Source: Mucilaginibacter kameinonensis
GTDB taxonomy: Bacteria; Bacteroidota; Bacteroidia; Sphingobacteriales; Sphingobacteriaceae
Reading direction: 5' to 3'
DNA length: 64,000 nt
NCBI RefSeq assembly: GCF_003675385.1
Contig: NZ_RCWZ01000003.1
Coordinates: 62,001 to 126,000 of the forward strand
The number at the start of each line of letters is the position of its first letter. The first letter of the stretch is position 1. The notes beneath the pieces are model-generated. The model made no database searches. It saw only the letters and a list, made by a program, of their open reading frames with translations, and was not told where the DNA came from. The position numbers and the translations under genes were made by a program. Shown one piece after another: positions 16,221-24,010 of this stretch.

Positions 16221-16240
16221 GGCACTACATCACCACTACC
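16221..16240 (-). promoter_or_regulatory. Direct-repeat regulatory site, lyase-chitinase operon copy
   Basis: Plus-strand GGCACTACATCACCACTACC; toward the gene it reads GGTAGTGGTGATGTAGTGCC. Two GTAGTG half-sites are 11 bp apart. It agrees with the PTS copy at 18 of 20 positions and lies in the same orientation to its gene, 153 nt from the start codon. Confidence 0.68.
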
Positions 16241-16355
16241 ATAGGTAACATTAGGTCTAAACAAGAAAATTGGTAACAAAGGGAGGCGTTTTTGCGCCGG
16301 GGAAGAGAAATAGAAAAAGGATTACTTAGGCATTTGCATGAGCTTTTACAAATAC

Positions 16356-16390
16356 CTTTAAAACGAAAATGGGCAACCAAAGGCCGCCCA
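16356..16390 (-). terminator. Weak terminator-like hairpin after the small ORF
   Basis: On the minus strand TGGGC-GG-CC-TTT-GG-TT-GCCCA folds with one 2-nt internal mismatch and is followed by ATTTTCGTTTT. It lies 25 nt after the stop of the 26-codon ORF, supporting a short separate transcript. Confidence 0.35.
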
Positions 16391-16415
16391 TTCATTAACT
16401 GGTTTTAATGTCCAA

Positions 16416-16496
16416 TTATTTTGCAGTTTTTCTTGCAGGAGTTAACGGAACAATAATAACAGCTAAGAAAAGGGCAACTTCTAATACGGTTAACAT
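16416..16496 (-). CDS. Candidate 26-aa membrane microprotein
   Basis: The ATG at 16496 opens a 26-codon frame ending at a TAA at 16416. The peptide begins MLTVLEVALFLAVIIVPLTP and ends in the basic tail ARKTAK: one hydrophobic segment of about 15 residues plus a positive tail, as expected of a single-pass small membrane protein. An A/T-rich leader precedes it and a hairpin follows. It stands alone in the long gap between the lyase operon and the MocR gene. A chance ORF of this size is easy to find, so the case rests on composition and on the hairpin. No function can be given. Confidence 0.4.
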   Translation of the reverse strand: MLTVLEVALFLAVIIVPLTPARKTAK

Positions 16497-17136
16497 AACT
16501 TTAATTTTTTAAAATGTTTTAATTACTGAACTAACAATGTTTTAGGGAATTACAACCGTTCCTACAGGCATGCTGTTGCAGGATGTAAGAACAATTGTAT
16601 CATTCCTGGCAGACATTCAGCTAAATATATGCCATTAAAAAATCGCACCTAAAAATCAAGATGTTAGACCAAAAACATCATTTTTTAAATTCAGCTTTTC
16701 TATAAAATCAATTTTAAAAACACAGATTTTTTGAATTTAAATCTTCTTTTCACGTTAAGTATCAAAAAAACAGGCCTAAACCGGGTTAGAAAAAACCATT
16801 AAGCCGTTTTTTGCCGAATTATTTTTACAAAAACCGTGAAACCTGCATTAATTTATTTTTAGCGAAATTTATTTCGCTACGTAATTTCACACATTGCTTT
16901 ACAGGGCAAAAAATCTTTTATCAAACATTTTTTTGTAAAAAAACCTGCACCGTATTTTTAGATAACACCCGTATTAGCAATTTAAAAAAAATTAAACGAC
17001 AATTTGTCATGCGCATGACAAATACCAATTTTGGCAGAAAATCCCCCCCTTAAAAACCTGACACACAACTGCCAAAACATGACACGGGCATTAGTCAAAG
17101 CGATATTATTCGGTATTTACCCCCTATGCCAAACTT
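16497..17136. other. AT-rich intergenic region with no gene seen
   Basis: About 640 bp, very AT-rich with many A and T runs (for example around 16676-16760 and 16980-17000). Reading frames on both strands are short and without family motifs. It holds the upstream region of the small ORF and the 3' end of the MocR gene. One small palindrome, TGTCATGCGCATGACA (17006-17021), is present. It may hold an undetected small RNA, but nothing in the sequence shows this directly. Confidence 0.5.
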
Positions 17137-18630
17137 TCAAGCTAAGTGAATGCACTTTAGAATGGCCTTTTGCCAAATGTTTACCGCTTCCTGCATTTCC
17201 TTTTCGTTTAATGAAGCAAAACCTATCCGCACAAAACTGTGCTTAACAGACTTATCATAATAATAATCGAGCCCCGCCCCTATGGATAAGCCCAATTCGT
17301 TAGCTTTTTTTGACACAACCGCTGTGTCCAGGTCATGAAGATACTTTACCCATATGGCAAAGCCGCCGCTGGGTATTTTGAATGAAATATATTCGCCCAA
17401 TTGCTCTTGTAGTAGTCGGCAAAGGATATCACGCCGTTCGTGATAAAGCTTATTGGCTTTTTTGAGGTGCCTGCCGATATCGCCATTCTTTAACAAACTT
17501 GCCATAGCTTCTTCGAGCAAATGCTCGCCCTGCCTGTCAATCAGCCTGCGTAAGCGAGTAGCCTGAACCATGAAGTTTTGAGGCGCAACCATAAAACCAA
17601 TGCGGATTCCCGGAGCAATTGTTTTACAAAATGAACCAACGTATATTACGTTTCCATAATAATCGGCACTGGCCAATGGCAATATCGGGCCGCTGGTATA
17701 GTGAAAATCAAAGTCATAATCATCTTCAATAATGGCAAACTGATATTTGGCAGCCAGCTCCAGTAAATGCATACGCCTTTCGGAGCTGAGTGTAACCGTA
17801 GTAGGCTGGTGGTGATGCGGCACAACATATAACATCCGTACTTTTTTTGTTTTACAGATAGCCTCAACAGCGTTAATATCTATGCCATGCTCATCCACCG
17901 GCACAAACGCCAACTGGGCACCAGCCTGCTCAAACACTTCATTGGCACCGTTGTATCCCGGGTCGCCAACAATTACAGTATCGTTTTTATTGACCAGCAC
18001 CTGGGCACACAAGTAAAGCGCCATTTGAACGCCTTTGGTTATTAAAATATCTCCGGGAGTTACGTGCAGGCCACGGGTTTCGCCCAAAAAACGGGCAAGT
18101 TCGTTTCTTAAGTTTTCCGAACCCTGCTCCGGGCCATACATCAGGTATTTATGCGTAAAATGATAGCCCGCCATTCGCCTGTATTCGCGTACCATTAAGT
18201 CAACAGGCGCAATACGGGTGTCGGGAAAGCCCTCGGTAAAGGTTAGGTTGCCGTCGGGGATACCGACGAACATACGTTGCGGCCCGATCCTGTTGTCATC
18301 CACCTTGAATGATGTTTTGTTAGCCAGGCTATGCTTCAGGACGGCCTTTTCGATTGGCCGGGGTGCAACATCGGGCAGATTTTTAGCCACGTAGATCCCT
18401 TTGCGGGGTATCACATCTACCCAGCTTTGGGCATAAAGCTCGTCATAAGCGGCCACTACCGTTTTGCGATGAACATTTAAAGATACCGACAAGGCCCGGC
18501 TGGCCGGAAGCGCGGAGCCTGGCTTCAAAGTCCCCTGCCTGATGTATCGGATAATACCATTACTAATTTGCAGGTAAACAGGTACCTGGCTGCTTTTATC
18601 CACGCTTAATAAACTTTCAACAAGCATCAT
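17137..18630 (-). CDS. MocR-family (GntR HTH plus aminotransferase domain) regulator
   Basis: A 497-aa protein. The N-terminal winged helix (about residues 10-80: VPVYLQISNGIIRYIRQGTL, PGSALPASRALSVSLNVHRK) is GntR type. The rest is a fold-type I aminotransferase-like domain with SFCKTIAPGIRIGF (PLP-binding Lys near 336) and VIEDDYDFDFHYTSGP-like acidic motif. MocR proteins bind PLP and often a vitamin B6 or amino-acid ligand, and usually regulate the divergent gene. Here that is the DoxX/metallo-hydrolase pair, 84 nt away, with three TGGACTA-type boxes between. It most likely controls both itself and that pair. Two ATGs in a row start the frame; either may be used. Confidence 0.9.
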   Translation of the reverse strand: MMLVESLLSVDKSSQVPVYLQISNGIIRYIRQGTLKPGSALPASRALSVSLNVHRKTVVAAYDELYAQSWVDVIPRKGIYVAKNLPDVAPRPIEKAVLKHSLANKTSFKVDDNRIGPQRMFVGIPDGNLTFTEGFPDTRIAPVDLMVREYRRMAGYHFTHKYLMYGPEQGSENLRNELARFLGETRGLHVTPGDILITKGVQMALYLCAQVLVNKNDTVIVGDPGYNGANEVFEQAGAQLAFVPVDEHGIDINAVEAICKTKKVRMLYVVPHHHQPTTVTLSSERRMHLLELAAKYQFAIIEDDYDFDFHYTSGPILPLASADYYGNVIYVGSFCKTIAPGIRIGFMVAPQNFMVQATRLRRLIDRQGEHLLEEAMASLLKNGDIGRHLKKANKLYHERRDILCRLLQEQLGEYISFKIPSGGFAIWVKYLHDLDTAVVSKKANELGLSIGAGLDYYYDKSVKHSFVRIGFASLNEKEMQEAVNIWQKAILKCIHLA

Positions 18631-18632
18631 AT

Positions 18633-18675
18633 TGGACTATCTTTAATCTACATTCTGGACTACAATTATAGTCCA
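18633..18675. promoter_or_regulatory. Probable MocR operator: TGGACTA direct and inverted repeats
   Basis: TGGACTA at 18633-18639 and 18656-18662 as direct repeats 23 bp apart, plus TAGTCCA at 18669-18675, so the last two form a 20-bp palindrome (TGGACTACAATTATAGTCCA). The palindrome covers the -33 place of the DoxX promoter, and the first box lies just ahead of the MocR start. Direct plus inverted half-sites are common in MocR operators. Confidence 0.6.
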
Positions 18676-18684
18676 AAAGCATGG

Positions 18685-18692
18685 TAATTTTG
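18685..18692 (+). promoter_or_regulatory. -7 promoter box for the DoxX gene
   Basis: TAATTTTG fits TAnnTTTG. There is no TTTG 19 nt upstream (ACAA there); instead the palindromic MocR site overlaps the -33 position. The start codon is 22 nt downstream. Confidence 0.45.
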
Positions 18693-18714
18693 ATCATCAA
18701 AAAAAATAAAACCC

Positions 18715-19284
18715 ATGCATATCAATCAAAAACTTTCATCCATATACCTCAGGGTAGCTATAGGCATAAGCTACCTGTGGGAAGTAGCCGACAGGCTTGG
18801 TTTATTCGGCCCCAATGGGCACCCTCACGTTGGCTGGGGCGACTGGAAACATTTTGTAGCCTATGCCAAACAAGTAATGAGTTTCCTGCCCGAAAGCATT
18901 GTTAATCCGCTCGCAACTATCGCCACTATTGGCGAGGGCGGATTTGGACTATTGCTGATACTCGGCTTATTTACCCGTATGGCGGCTATTGGCAGCGGCA
19001 TACTCAGTTTATGTTTTGCTATCGCGATGGCAATCTCCTTCGGCATCGAATCGCCTTTAGGCTATTCGGTTTTCACACTGAGCGCGGCAAGCTTTCTGCT
19101 GGCATCATTAACGCAATATTCGTGGACTTTGGATAAATGGTTAGCCACACGGCTCGTTAATAAGAAGTTATCAGCCTACCAATCTCAGCAAAATGGATTG
19201 AAAGCTGATGACCAGGACCTTCACCACACTGTCATCGATCTAAAACAGATCAGGGCTTTAGCTCAGATAGATTATCGCATATAA
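18715..19284 (+). CDS. DoxX-family membrane protein
   Basis: A 189-aa protein with four predicted helices: a first at about residues 8-25, then a soluble segment (PNGHPHVGWGDWKHFVAYAK), then three helices through VFTLSAASFLLASLTQYSW. The pattern LRVAIGISYLWEVADRLGLFG and the GEGGFGLLLILGLFTR turn fit DoxX/DoxD-like proteins. These small membrane proteins are tied to quinone or redox stress functions in some bacteria, but no reaction can be stated. It is probably cotranscribed with the metallo-hydrolase gene 30 nt downstream and controlled by the divergent MocR regulator. Confidence 0.8.
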   Translation: MHINQKLSSIYLRVAIGISYLWEVADRLGLFGPNGHPHVGWGDWKHFVAYAKQVMSFLPESIVNPLATIATIGEGGFGLLLILGLFTRMAAIGSGILSLCFAIAMAISFGIESPLGYSVFTLSAASFLLASLTQYSWTLDKWLATRLVNKKLSAYQSQQNGLKADDQDLHHTVIDLKQIRALAQIDYRI

Positions 19285-19314
19285 AACACCCCTTAGATAA
19301 AGCTTTATAAAATC

Positions 19315-20118
19315 ATGAACAAAACCATCATCTGCGGCACTTGTGGTACACAATTTTTGGATGAACCAACGACACCCTCAATTTGCCCGATCTGTACCGA
19401 TGACCGTCAGTATGTTCCGGAAAACGGCCAGCAATGGACGCTTTCTGCTGAATTGGAGCATCGTACTATTAAAATCACACAGCTAAACGAGCACCTATAC
19501 GCGCTCAAAATACAACCAGATTTTGCCATAGCCCAAAGGGCATTACTATTGATCTCGCCGGAAGGCAATATTTTGTGGGATTGCATCCCATATCTGGATA
19601 AAGCAACAATAGATTTTATCCGGGCTAAAGGTGGGTTAAAAGCCATCGCCTTTTCGCACCCGCATTATTACAGCAATATGAATGATTGGGCTGCCGAATT
19701 TGAATGTCCAATTTATATCCATCAAAACGATGCGAAATGGGTGCCTTTTGATAGTCCATACATCTACTTATGGGATGGTAACACCACTCAACTTTGGGAC
19801 GGTATTAGTATAGTGCATATCGGCGGGCATTTTGCAGGTAGTTGCGTGTTACATATAAAAGGATTAACACCTCAAGGTATGATGTTTTGTGGCGATACCT
19901 TTAATATAGCCCGTAGCAAGCGGCACATGGCTATCATGTACAGCTATCCTAATATTATACTACTCTCCAAAACAGAATTTGCCAAAGCATATCAAAGAGC
20001 ATCTCAACTTAATTTTGACACAGTTTACGGTGCATTCGAAAATCAGGATATTGAGGGTAACGCAATGGAAATATTTGAAGCTTCGATGCAGCGATATAAA
20101 GATAGTTACGGCTTATAA
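19315..20118 (+). CDS. Metallo-beta-lactamase-fold protein with N-terminal zinc ribbon
   Basis: A 267-aa protein. Residues 7-27 form a rubredoxin-like Cys cluster (CGTCGTQF, then CPICTDD). An MBL-fold domain follows with AFSHPHYYSNMNDWA in place of the usual HxHxDH, then HIGGHFAGS and MFCGDTF. The SHPHYY variant keeps two histidines, so metal binding is possible but likely altered. No signal peptide. It sits after the DoxX gene and is probably under the same MocR control. The family includes hydrolases acting on thioesters or lactones; the substrate here is unknown. Confidence 0.75.
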   Translation: MNKTIICGTCGTQFLDEPTTPSICPICTDDRQYVPENGQQWTLSAELEHRTIKITQLNEHLYALKIQPDFAIAQRALLLISPEGNILWDCIPYLDKATIDFIRAKGGLKAIAFSHPHYYSNMNDWAAEFECPIYIHQNDAKWVPFDSPYIYLWDGNTTQLWDGISIVHIGGHFAGSCVLHIKGLTPQGMMFCGDTFNIARSKRHMAIMYSYPNIILLSKTEFAKAYQRASQLNFDTVYGAFENQDIEGNAMEIFEASMQRYKDSYGL

Positions 20119-20246
20119 AAACTCAGAAACACAATATTTAAACAGAAATTTCCGAAAGTAAAAAGTATGATATAAATTGTATTTGGCAAAACCATTGTGT
20201 TATATTTACACAATAACGTCAGAATTAATTGCTGATAGTTGTTTTT

Positions 20247-20280
20247 CTTCTTCCAGGATCCCTCGAGCGTGCAGGGACCT
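20247..20280. other. Hairpin in the leader of the carboxylesterase gene
   Basis: GGATCCCT near 20257 pairs with AGGGACC near 20272-20279 with one bulged base, around CGAGCGTGC. It lies about 35 nt before the carboxylesterase start. The rest of the 20119-20312 gap shows nothing clear. It could shape the leader RNA; no known riboswitch class is recognised. Confidence 0.3.
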
Positions 20281-20312
20281 ATTGCTTTAAACCAATTTAA
20301 CCAAATACAATT

Positions 20313-21929
20313 ATGAAAAAAAACAGTACCCTCATGCTGCTTTTATTTATTTGCTTTTTACCCGTAACGGTATTTTGCCAAAACAGCAATGAACCCGTTG
20401 TTGCCGGTAATGATGTGGCTGTAACATCAACCGAAAGCGGTAAAGTAAAAGGCTACATCCACAATGGCATCTATACCTTTAAAGGTATCCCCTACGCCAA
20501 AGCCGACCGTTTTATGGCTCCTGAAAAACCTACACCATGGGCAGATGTGCGCAGTTCAAAAACTTACGGCCCCGTATGCCCTACCGATCCTACAACAACC
20601 GTTAACGATGAGTTTGAATTTGCTTTTCAGCATGATCTGGGCTATTCAAACGAGCATTGCCAATCGCTCAATGTATGGACACAGAAATTAAACGACGGCA
20701 AAAAACGCCCCGTCATGGTGTGGTTACATGGCGGTGGTTTTACTGCGGGCTCATCTATCGAGCTTCCGTCATACGATGGTGAAAACCTTGCCAAAAAGGG
20801 TGACGTAGTATTGGTATCTGTAAATCACCGCTTAAATATCCTTGGCTTTCTTGACCTTTCTGCCTACGGCGATAAATATAAAGGTTCATCAAATGCAGGC
20901 CTGCTTGATCTGAAAATGGCTTTAGAATGGGTTAAACAAAACATAGCCCAGTTTGGCGGCGATCCGGATAACGTGACCATCTTTGGGCAGTCAGGTGGCG
21001 GCGGTAAGGTTACTTCCCTGATGAATGCTCCATCCGCAAAGGGCTTGTTTAAAAATGCCATTGTTGAAAGCGGTAGCTACATCACCAACTTCAACAAAAA
21101 ACCGGTTACACAAAAAGTTGCCGCGGCATTACTGGAAGAACTTCATCTGCAACCGTCACAAGTTGACTCACTTCAAAAATTACCGTATGATATATTGAAC
21201 GAAGCCGGTAAAAAAGCTATGCGCAAAGTATCAGCCGACTTAAGAAAAGAAGGCAAGAACATGAATGGCTGGGGCCCGGCTTTAGATGGCGATTTCCTGC
21301 CCTATCAACCATCTGACCAGGCGGCTAAAGATCTTTCGAAAAATGTCCCGCTATTGGTAGGTACCACCAAAAACGAATTCGCGCCATTTGTGCCCGGCCC
21401 GAAAAGCCAAACAATGGATGAACTAAAGGCCAGTCTGCAAAAAAAATATGGCGATAAAACAGACGCTTTCATTGCCGCCGCGCAAAAGGCTTATCCAACC
21501 ATTTCAAAACCATCAGAATACACAGATATTGAATTTAACTTCCGTTCATTAGCTATCAAACAAGCAAACGAAAAAGCCGTGAGCGGTGCCGCGCCAGTTT
21601 ATATGTACCTGTTTACCTGGCAGTCACCTGTAAACGGCGGCATGTACAAGGCTATGCACTGTATGGATATCGCTTTCCAGTTTAATAATATAGCACGTTG
21701 CCAGGAAATGACAGGCGGCGGTAAAGAAGCCTATGCCCTCGCAGATAAAATAAGCAGCGCCTGGATAAACTTTGCCAAAACCGGCAACCCCAACACATCA
21801 TCATTACCTAAGTGGCCTGCTTATACAGCCGATAATGGCGCAACCATGATACTGGATAACCAATGCGTTGTTAAAAACCACCCCGATGATGAGTTATTGC
21901 AAATTGTAGCAGCCGCACCTAAACCATAA
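20313..21929 (+). CDS. Secreted type-B carboxylesterase
   Basis: A 538-aa alpha/beta-hydrolase with a signal peptide (LLLFICFLPVTVFCQ). The oxyanion-hole motif is WLHGGGFTAGS, the nucleophile Ser sits in IFGQSGGGGK (GxSxG), and the acid and histidine lie in KNEFAP and AMHCMDIAFQF. All members of the triad are therefore recognisable. Type-B esterases cut short-chain carboxylic esters. It is followed 4 nt later by a second esterase, so the two are cotranscribed and may remove acyl groups from a polysaccharide or plant product outside the cytoplasm, which is inference. Confidence 0.9.
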   Translation: MKKNSTLMLLLFICFLPVTVFCQNSNEPVVAGNDVAVTSTESGKVKGYIHNGIYTFKGIPYAKADRFMAPEKPTPWADVRSSKTYGPVCPTDPTTTVNDEFEFAFQHDLGYSNEHCQSLNVWTQKLNDGKKRPVMVWLHGGGFTAGSSIELPSYDGENLAKKGDVVLVSVNHRLNILGFLDLSAYGDKYKGSSNAGLLDLKMALEWVKQNIAQFGGDPDNVTIFGQSGGGGKVTSLMNAPSAKGLFKNAIVESGSYITNFNKKPVTQKVAAALLEELHLQPSQVDSLQKLPYDILNEAGKKAMRKVSADLRKEGKNMNGWGPALDGDFLPYQPSDQAAKDLSKNVPLLVGTTKNEFAPFVPGPKSQTMDELKASLQKKYGDKTDAFIAAAQKAYPTISKPSEYTDIEFNFRSLAIKQANEKAVSGAAPVYMYLFTWQSPVNGGMYKAMHCMDIAFQFNNIARCQEMTGGGKEAYALADKISSAWINFAKTGNPNTSSLPKWPAYTADNGATMILDNQCVVKNHPDDELLQIVAAAPKP

Positions 21930-21933
21930 GCAC

Positions 21934-22797
21934 ATGAAAAGGCTAACTTTAATTATTCCCCTGGTACTTTACAGCATATGGGCTTTTGCTGCAAAAGTTG
22001 ATACAGTGCAAATTCCCAGCGCTGCTATGAACAAAACTTATAAGGCGGCTGTTGCTTTTCCAAAGGCTTACGCAAAAAGCAAAGCCAATTTCCCGGTGCT
22101 GTACCTGTTGCATGGCGGCTACGGGCATTTTGATGACTGGCTGCTTAAAACACCCGATAAATCATTGGTAAAAGACCTCGCCGATGAATACAATATCATT
22201 ATTGTAATGCCCGAGGGTGAAACCTTTAGTTATTATGTTGATAGCCCGGTTGATCCTAACAGCAAGTTTGAAACCTATATTATAAGTGAAGTAATTCCAT
22301 TTATAGATAGTAAGTACCGTACCATTGCCGATAAAAAAGGTAGACTGATCACCGGTTTATCTATGGGTGGCTTTGGTTCTTTGTACCTCTCGACAAGACA
22401 TCCGGAACTGTTTGCGGCGGCTGGAAGCATGAGCGGAGCCCTTGACCCAAACATGACCACCTGGAAATTACCTCCCGACAGGTTTGAGATGCTTACCAAA
22501 ATGCTTGATAAAATCTGGGGGCCAATGACACCAGACTCCTACCTGCCCTACTCCGTAGTGAATATGGCCGATCAGATGAGGCGGAACGGGTTACCGCTGG
22601 TAATTAATATTGGAGTTGATGACTTTTTGCTTGAACCAAATAGGGAATTGCACAGAAGATTGGTTTATAATCATACCCCTCATGATTATTCAGAACAACC
22701 GGGAGGCCATACCTGGGAGTTTTGGCAAAATGCCTTACCGGGGCACTTGTTATTTTTCAGCAAGGTTTTAAAAGCGAACGGTACTTATATTTTGTAA
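21934..22797 (+). CDS. Secreted esterase of the esterase-D/feruloyl-esterase type
   Basis: A 287-aa alpha/beta-hydrolase with a signal peptide (LTLIIPLVLYSIWAFAA). YLLHGGYGHFDDW gives the oxyanion region, GLSMGGFGSLYLS the nucleophile Ser, and the C-terminal GGHTWEFWQNALP the catalytic His. This pattern is seen in the esterase-D family, including many xylan or feruloyl esterases of Bacteroidota. It lies 4 nt after the carboxylesterase and is ended by a strong hairpin. The specific ester is not predictable. Confidence 0.87.
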   Translation: MKRLTLIIPLVLYSIWAFAAKVDTVQIPSAAMNKTYKAAVAFPKAYAKSKANFPVLYLLHGGYGHFDDWLLKTPDKSLVKDLADEYNIIIVMPEGETFSYYVDSPVDPNSKFETYIISEVIPFIDSKYRTIADKKGRLITGLSMGGFGSLYLSTRHPELFAAAGSMSGALDPNMTTWKLPPDRFEMLTKMLDKIWGPMTPDSYLPYSVVNMADQMRRNGLPLVINIGVDDFLLEPNRELHRRLVYNHTPHDYSEQPGGHTWEFWQNALPGHLLFFSKVLKANGTYIL

Positions 22798-22809
22798 GGA
22801 CTACCAGTA

Positions 22810-22840
22810 TAAAGGGAAGGTATTGTTAGCCTTCCCTTTA
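22810..22840. terminator. Two-way terminator between convergent genes
   Basis: TAAAGGGAAGG and CCTTCCCTTTA form a perfect 11-bp stem with a 9-nt loop. T-rich sequence follows on the plus strand and the stem begins with A's, so it serves the esterase gene (plus) and the USP-like gene (minus). Confidence 0.85.
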
Positions 22841-22857
22841 TACTTTTTCACGCAACA

Positions 22858-23625
22858 TTAACAGGGAAAAATCAATGCCGGAAGATGCGCGTGCTCTTCG
22901 TTTTCCATATTTTCCCAATCCCAAAGGCCGTTTAGCTGCGAGCTACGGTTACTCAATACAAAAAAGTCTACCTGCATTACATTGGCCAAAACGTCAACAG
23001 TTTTCATGATGTCACGCTCTTTAATATTTACGAGGTTAAGTCCCGAATTGCAAAATAACTGCCTGAATACAGTCTCGGCATAACTATCGTTCATATGTGG
23101 CAATCCCGATTCGGTAATATTAAAAAGCGAAGTTTTTACATCCAAAGCCTCGCTTATTTTACTTAAAAAACTTACAATATCTTTTTTGGCATAACGCAAA
23201 TCGGCGAGGTAACCAATATTGTTAATATTAAAAGAGGCGTCTTCAGGAATAGCCAGCAACGGGCAGCATGCGTGATTTAAAATAGGCAGAACCTGGTCAT
23301 TGATCTCTTTAGTAGTTCCACAAACACCTTTAATAATTAACCCAACGTCATATTTAGCTGTAATAGCATGGAGCGACATTCCTAAAGTATCCAGATAGCT
23401 AAGGAAAACTATATTCTCGGCATTTTTAATTTGGTCTTTAAAACCAAAGTCCTCGTTATCAAACATGTCCTGAACTGAGATATCCGATAACTGAACGCTC
23501 AATGGCTCGGGTACTGTGTTCATGACAATTACTTTAGTTTTTAGTTTTGCGCCTAAATTACCGGCGTAGGTGAGCGCGTAATTACTTTCCTTTTTAAGAT
23601 TGTGAATCACTAAGATTGCTTTCAT
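22858..23625 (-). CDS. Universal-stress-protein-like protein
   Basis: A 255-aa protein. I start it at the ATG at 23625 (MKAILVIHNLKKESNYALTYAGNLG), the usual beginning of a USP domain; an in-frame upstream start would add 12 hydrophobic residues that do not belong to the fold. Two USP-like halves are apparent: residues 1 to about 135 ending near CCPLLAIPEDA, and a second, weaker copy from about 140 (NIGYLADLRYAKKDIVSFL) to FVLSNRSSQ. The ATP-binding GxxGx9GS/T motif is not clear in either half, so this may be a non-nucleotide type. It stands alone behind a shared terminator. Expression under stress or low oxygen is common for such proteins. Confidence 0.7.
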   Translation of the reverse strand: MKAILVIHNLKKESNYALTYAGNLGAKLKTKVIVMNTVPEPLSVQLSDISVQDMFDNEDFGFKDQIKNAENIVFLSYLDTLGMSLHAITAKYDVGLIIKGVCGTTKEINDQVLPILNHACCPLLAIPEDASFNINNIGYLADLRYAKKDIVSFLSKISEALDVKTSLFNITESGLPHMNDSYAETVFRQLFCNSGLNLVNIKERDIMKTVDVLANVMQVDFFVLSNRSSQLNGLWDWENMENEEHAHLPALIFPC

Positions 23626-23954
23626 AGCTAATAGATATATGAGATGTATAACAGTGAACAAGTGATAAAAGAAGCTGTTTCTTAATTTGTAATTAAAAAA
23701 GTCATAAAAAAGTCAGTTTAATATTGACATTAATTACCGGCAGGCTATAAACCTTAACCTTTAACTAAAAGCCCCGCATTCTTTACCACTTGTTGCAATA
23801 AACGCGCATATTGATCAATCTTTTAAATAACTTATTTTAAATTACACTGATATTAAATAAGGTCACGGTACGATGTCGCAGGCAGATAAAAACAAGTAGG
23901 ATTACGTATTTATTATACTTAAAAGCTAACGACAGATTCGGGTCTGTCTATACA
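23626..23954. other. Intergenic region with no gene seen
   Basis: About 330 bp of AT-rich sequence upstream of the USP-like gene and downstream of the OmpA gene. I find no frame with protein-like composition and no tRNA. A short GC-richer patch (23861-23885, around GGTCACGGTACGATGTCGCAGG) is not explained. Confidence 0.45.
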
Positions 23955-23957
23955 TAA

Positions 23958-23983
23958 AAAGGCCGCTCAAATGAGCGGCCTTT
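23958..23983 (-). terminator. Terminator of the OmpA-family gene
   Basis: AAAGGCCGCTCA and TGAGCGGCCTTT form a 12-bp inverted repeat with A's on one side and TTTGCTTTT on the other. It lies 27 nt after the OmpA stop on the minus strand. Confidence 0.85.
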
Positions 23984-24010
23984 GCTTTTATGGAGTATTA
24001 ATAATATCTA

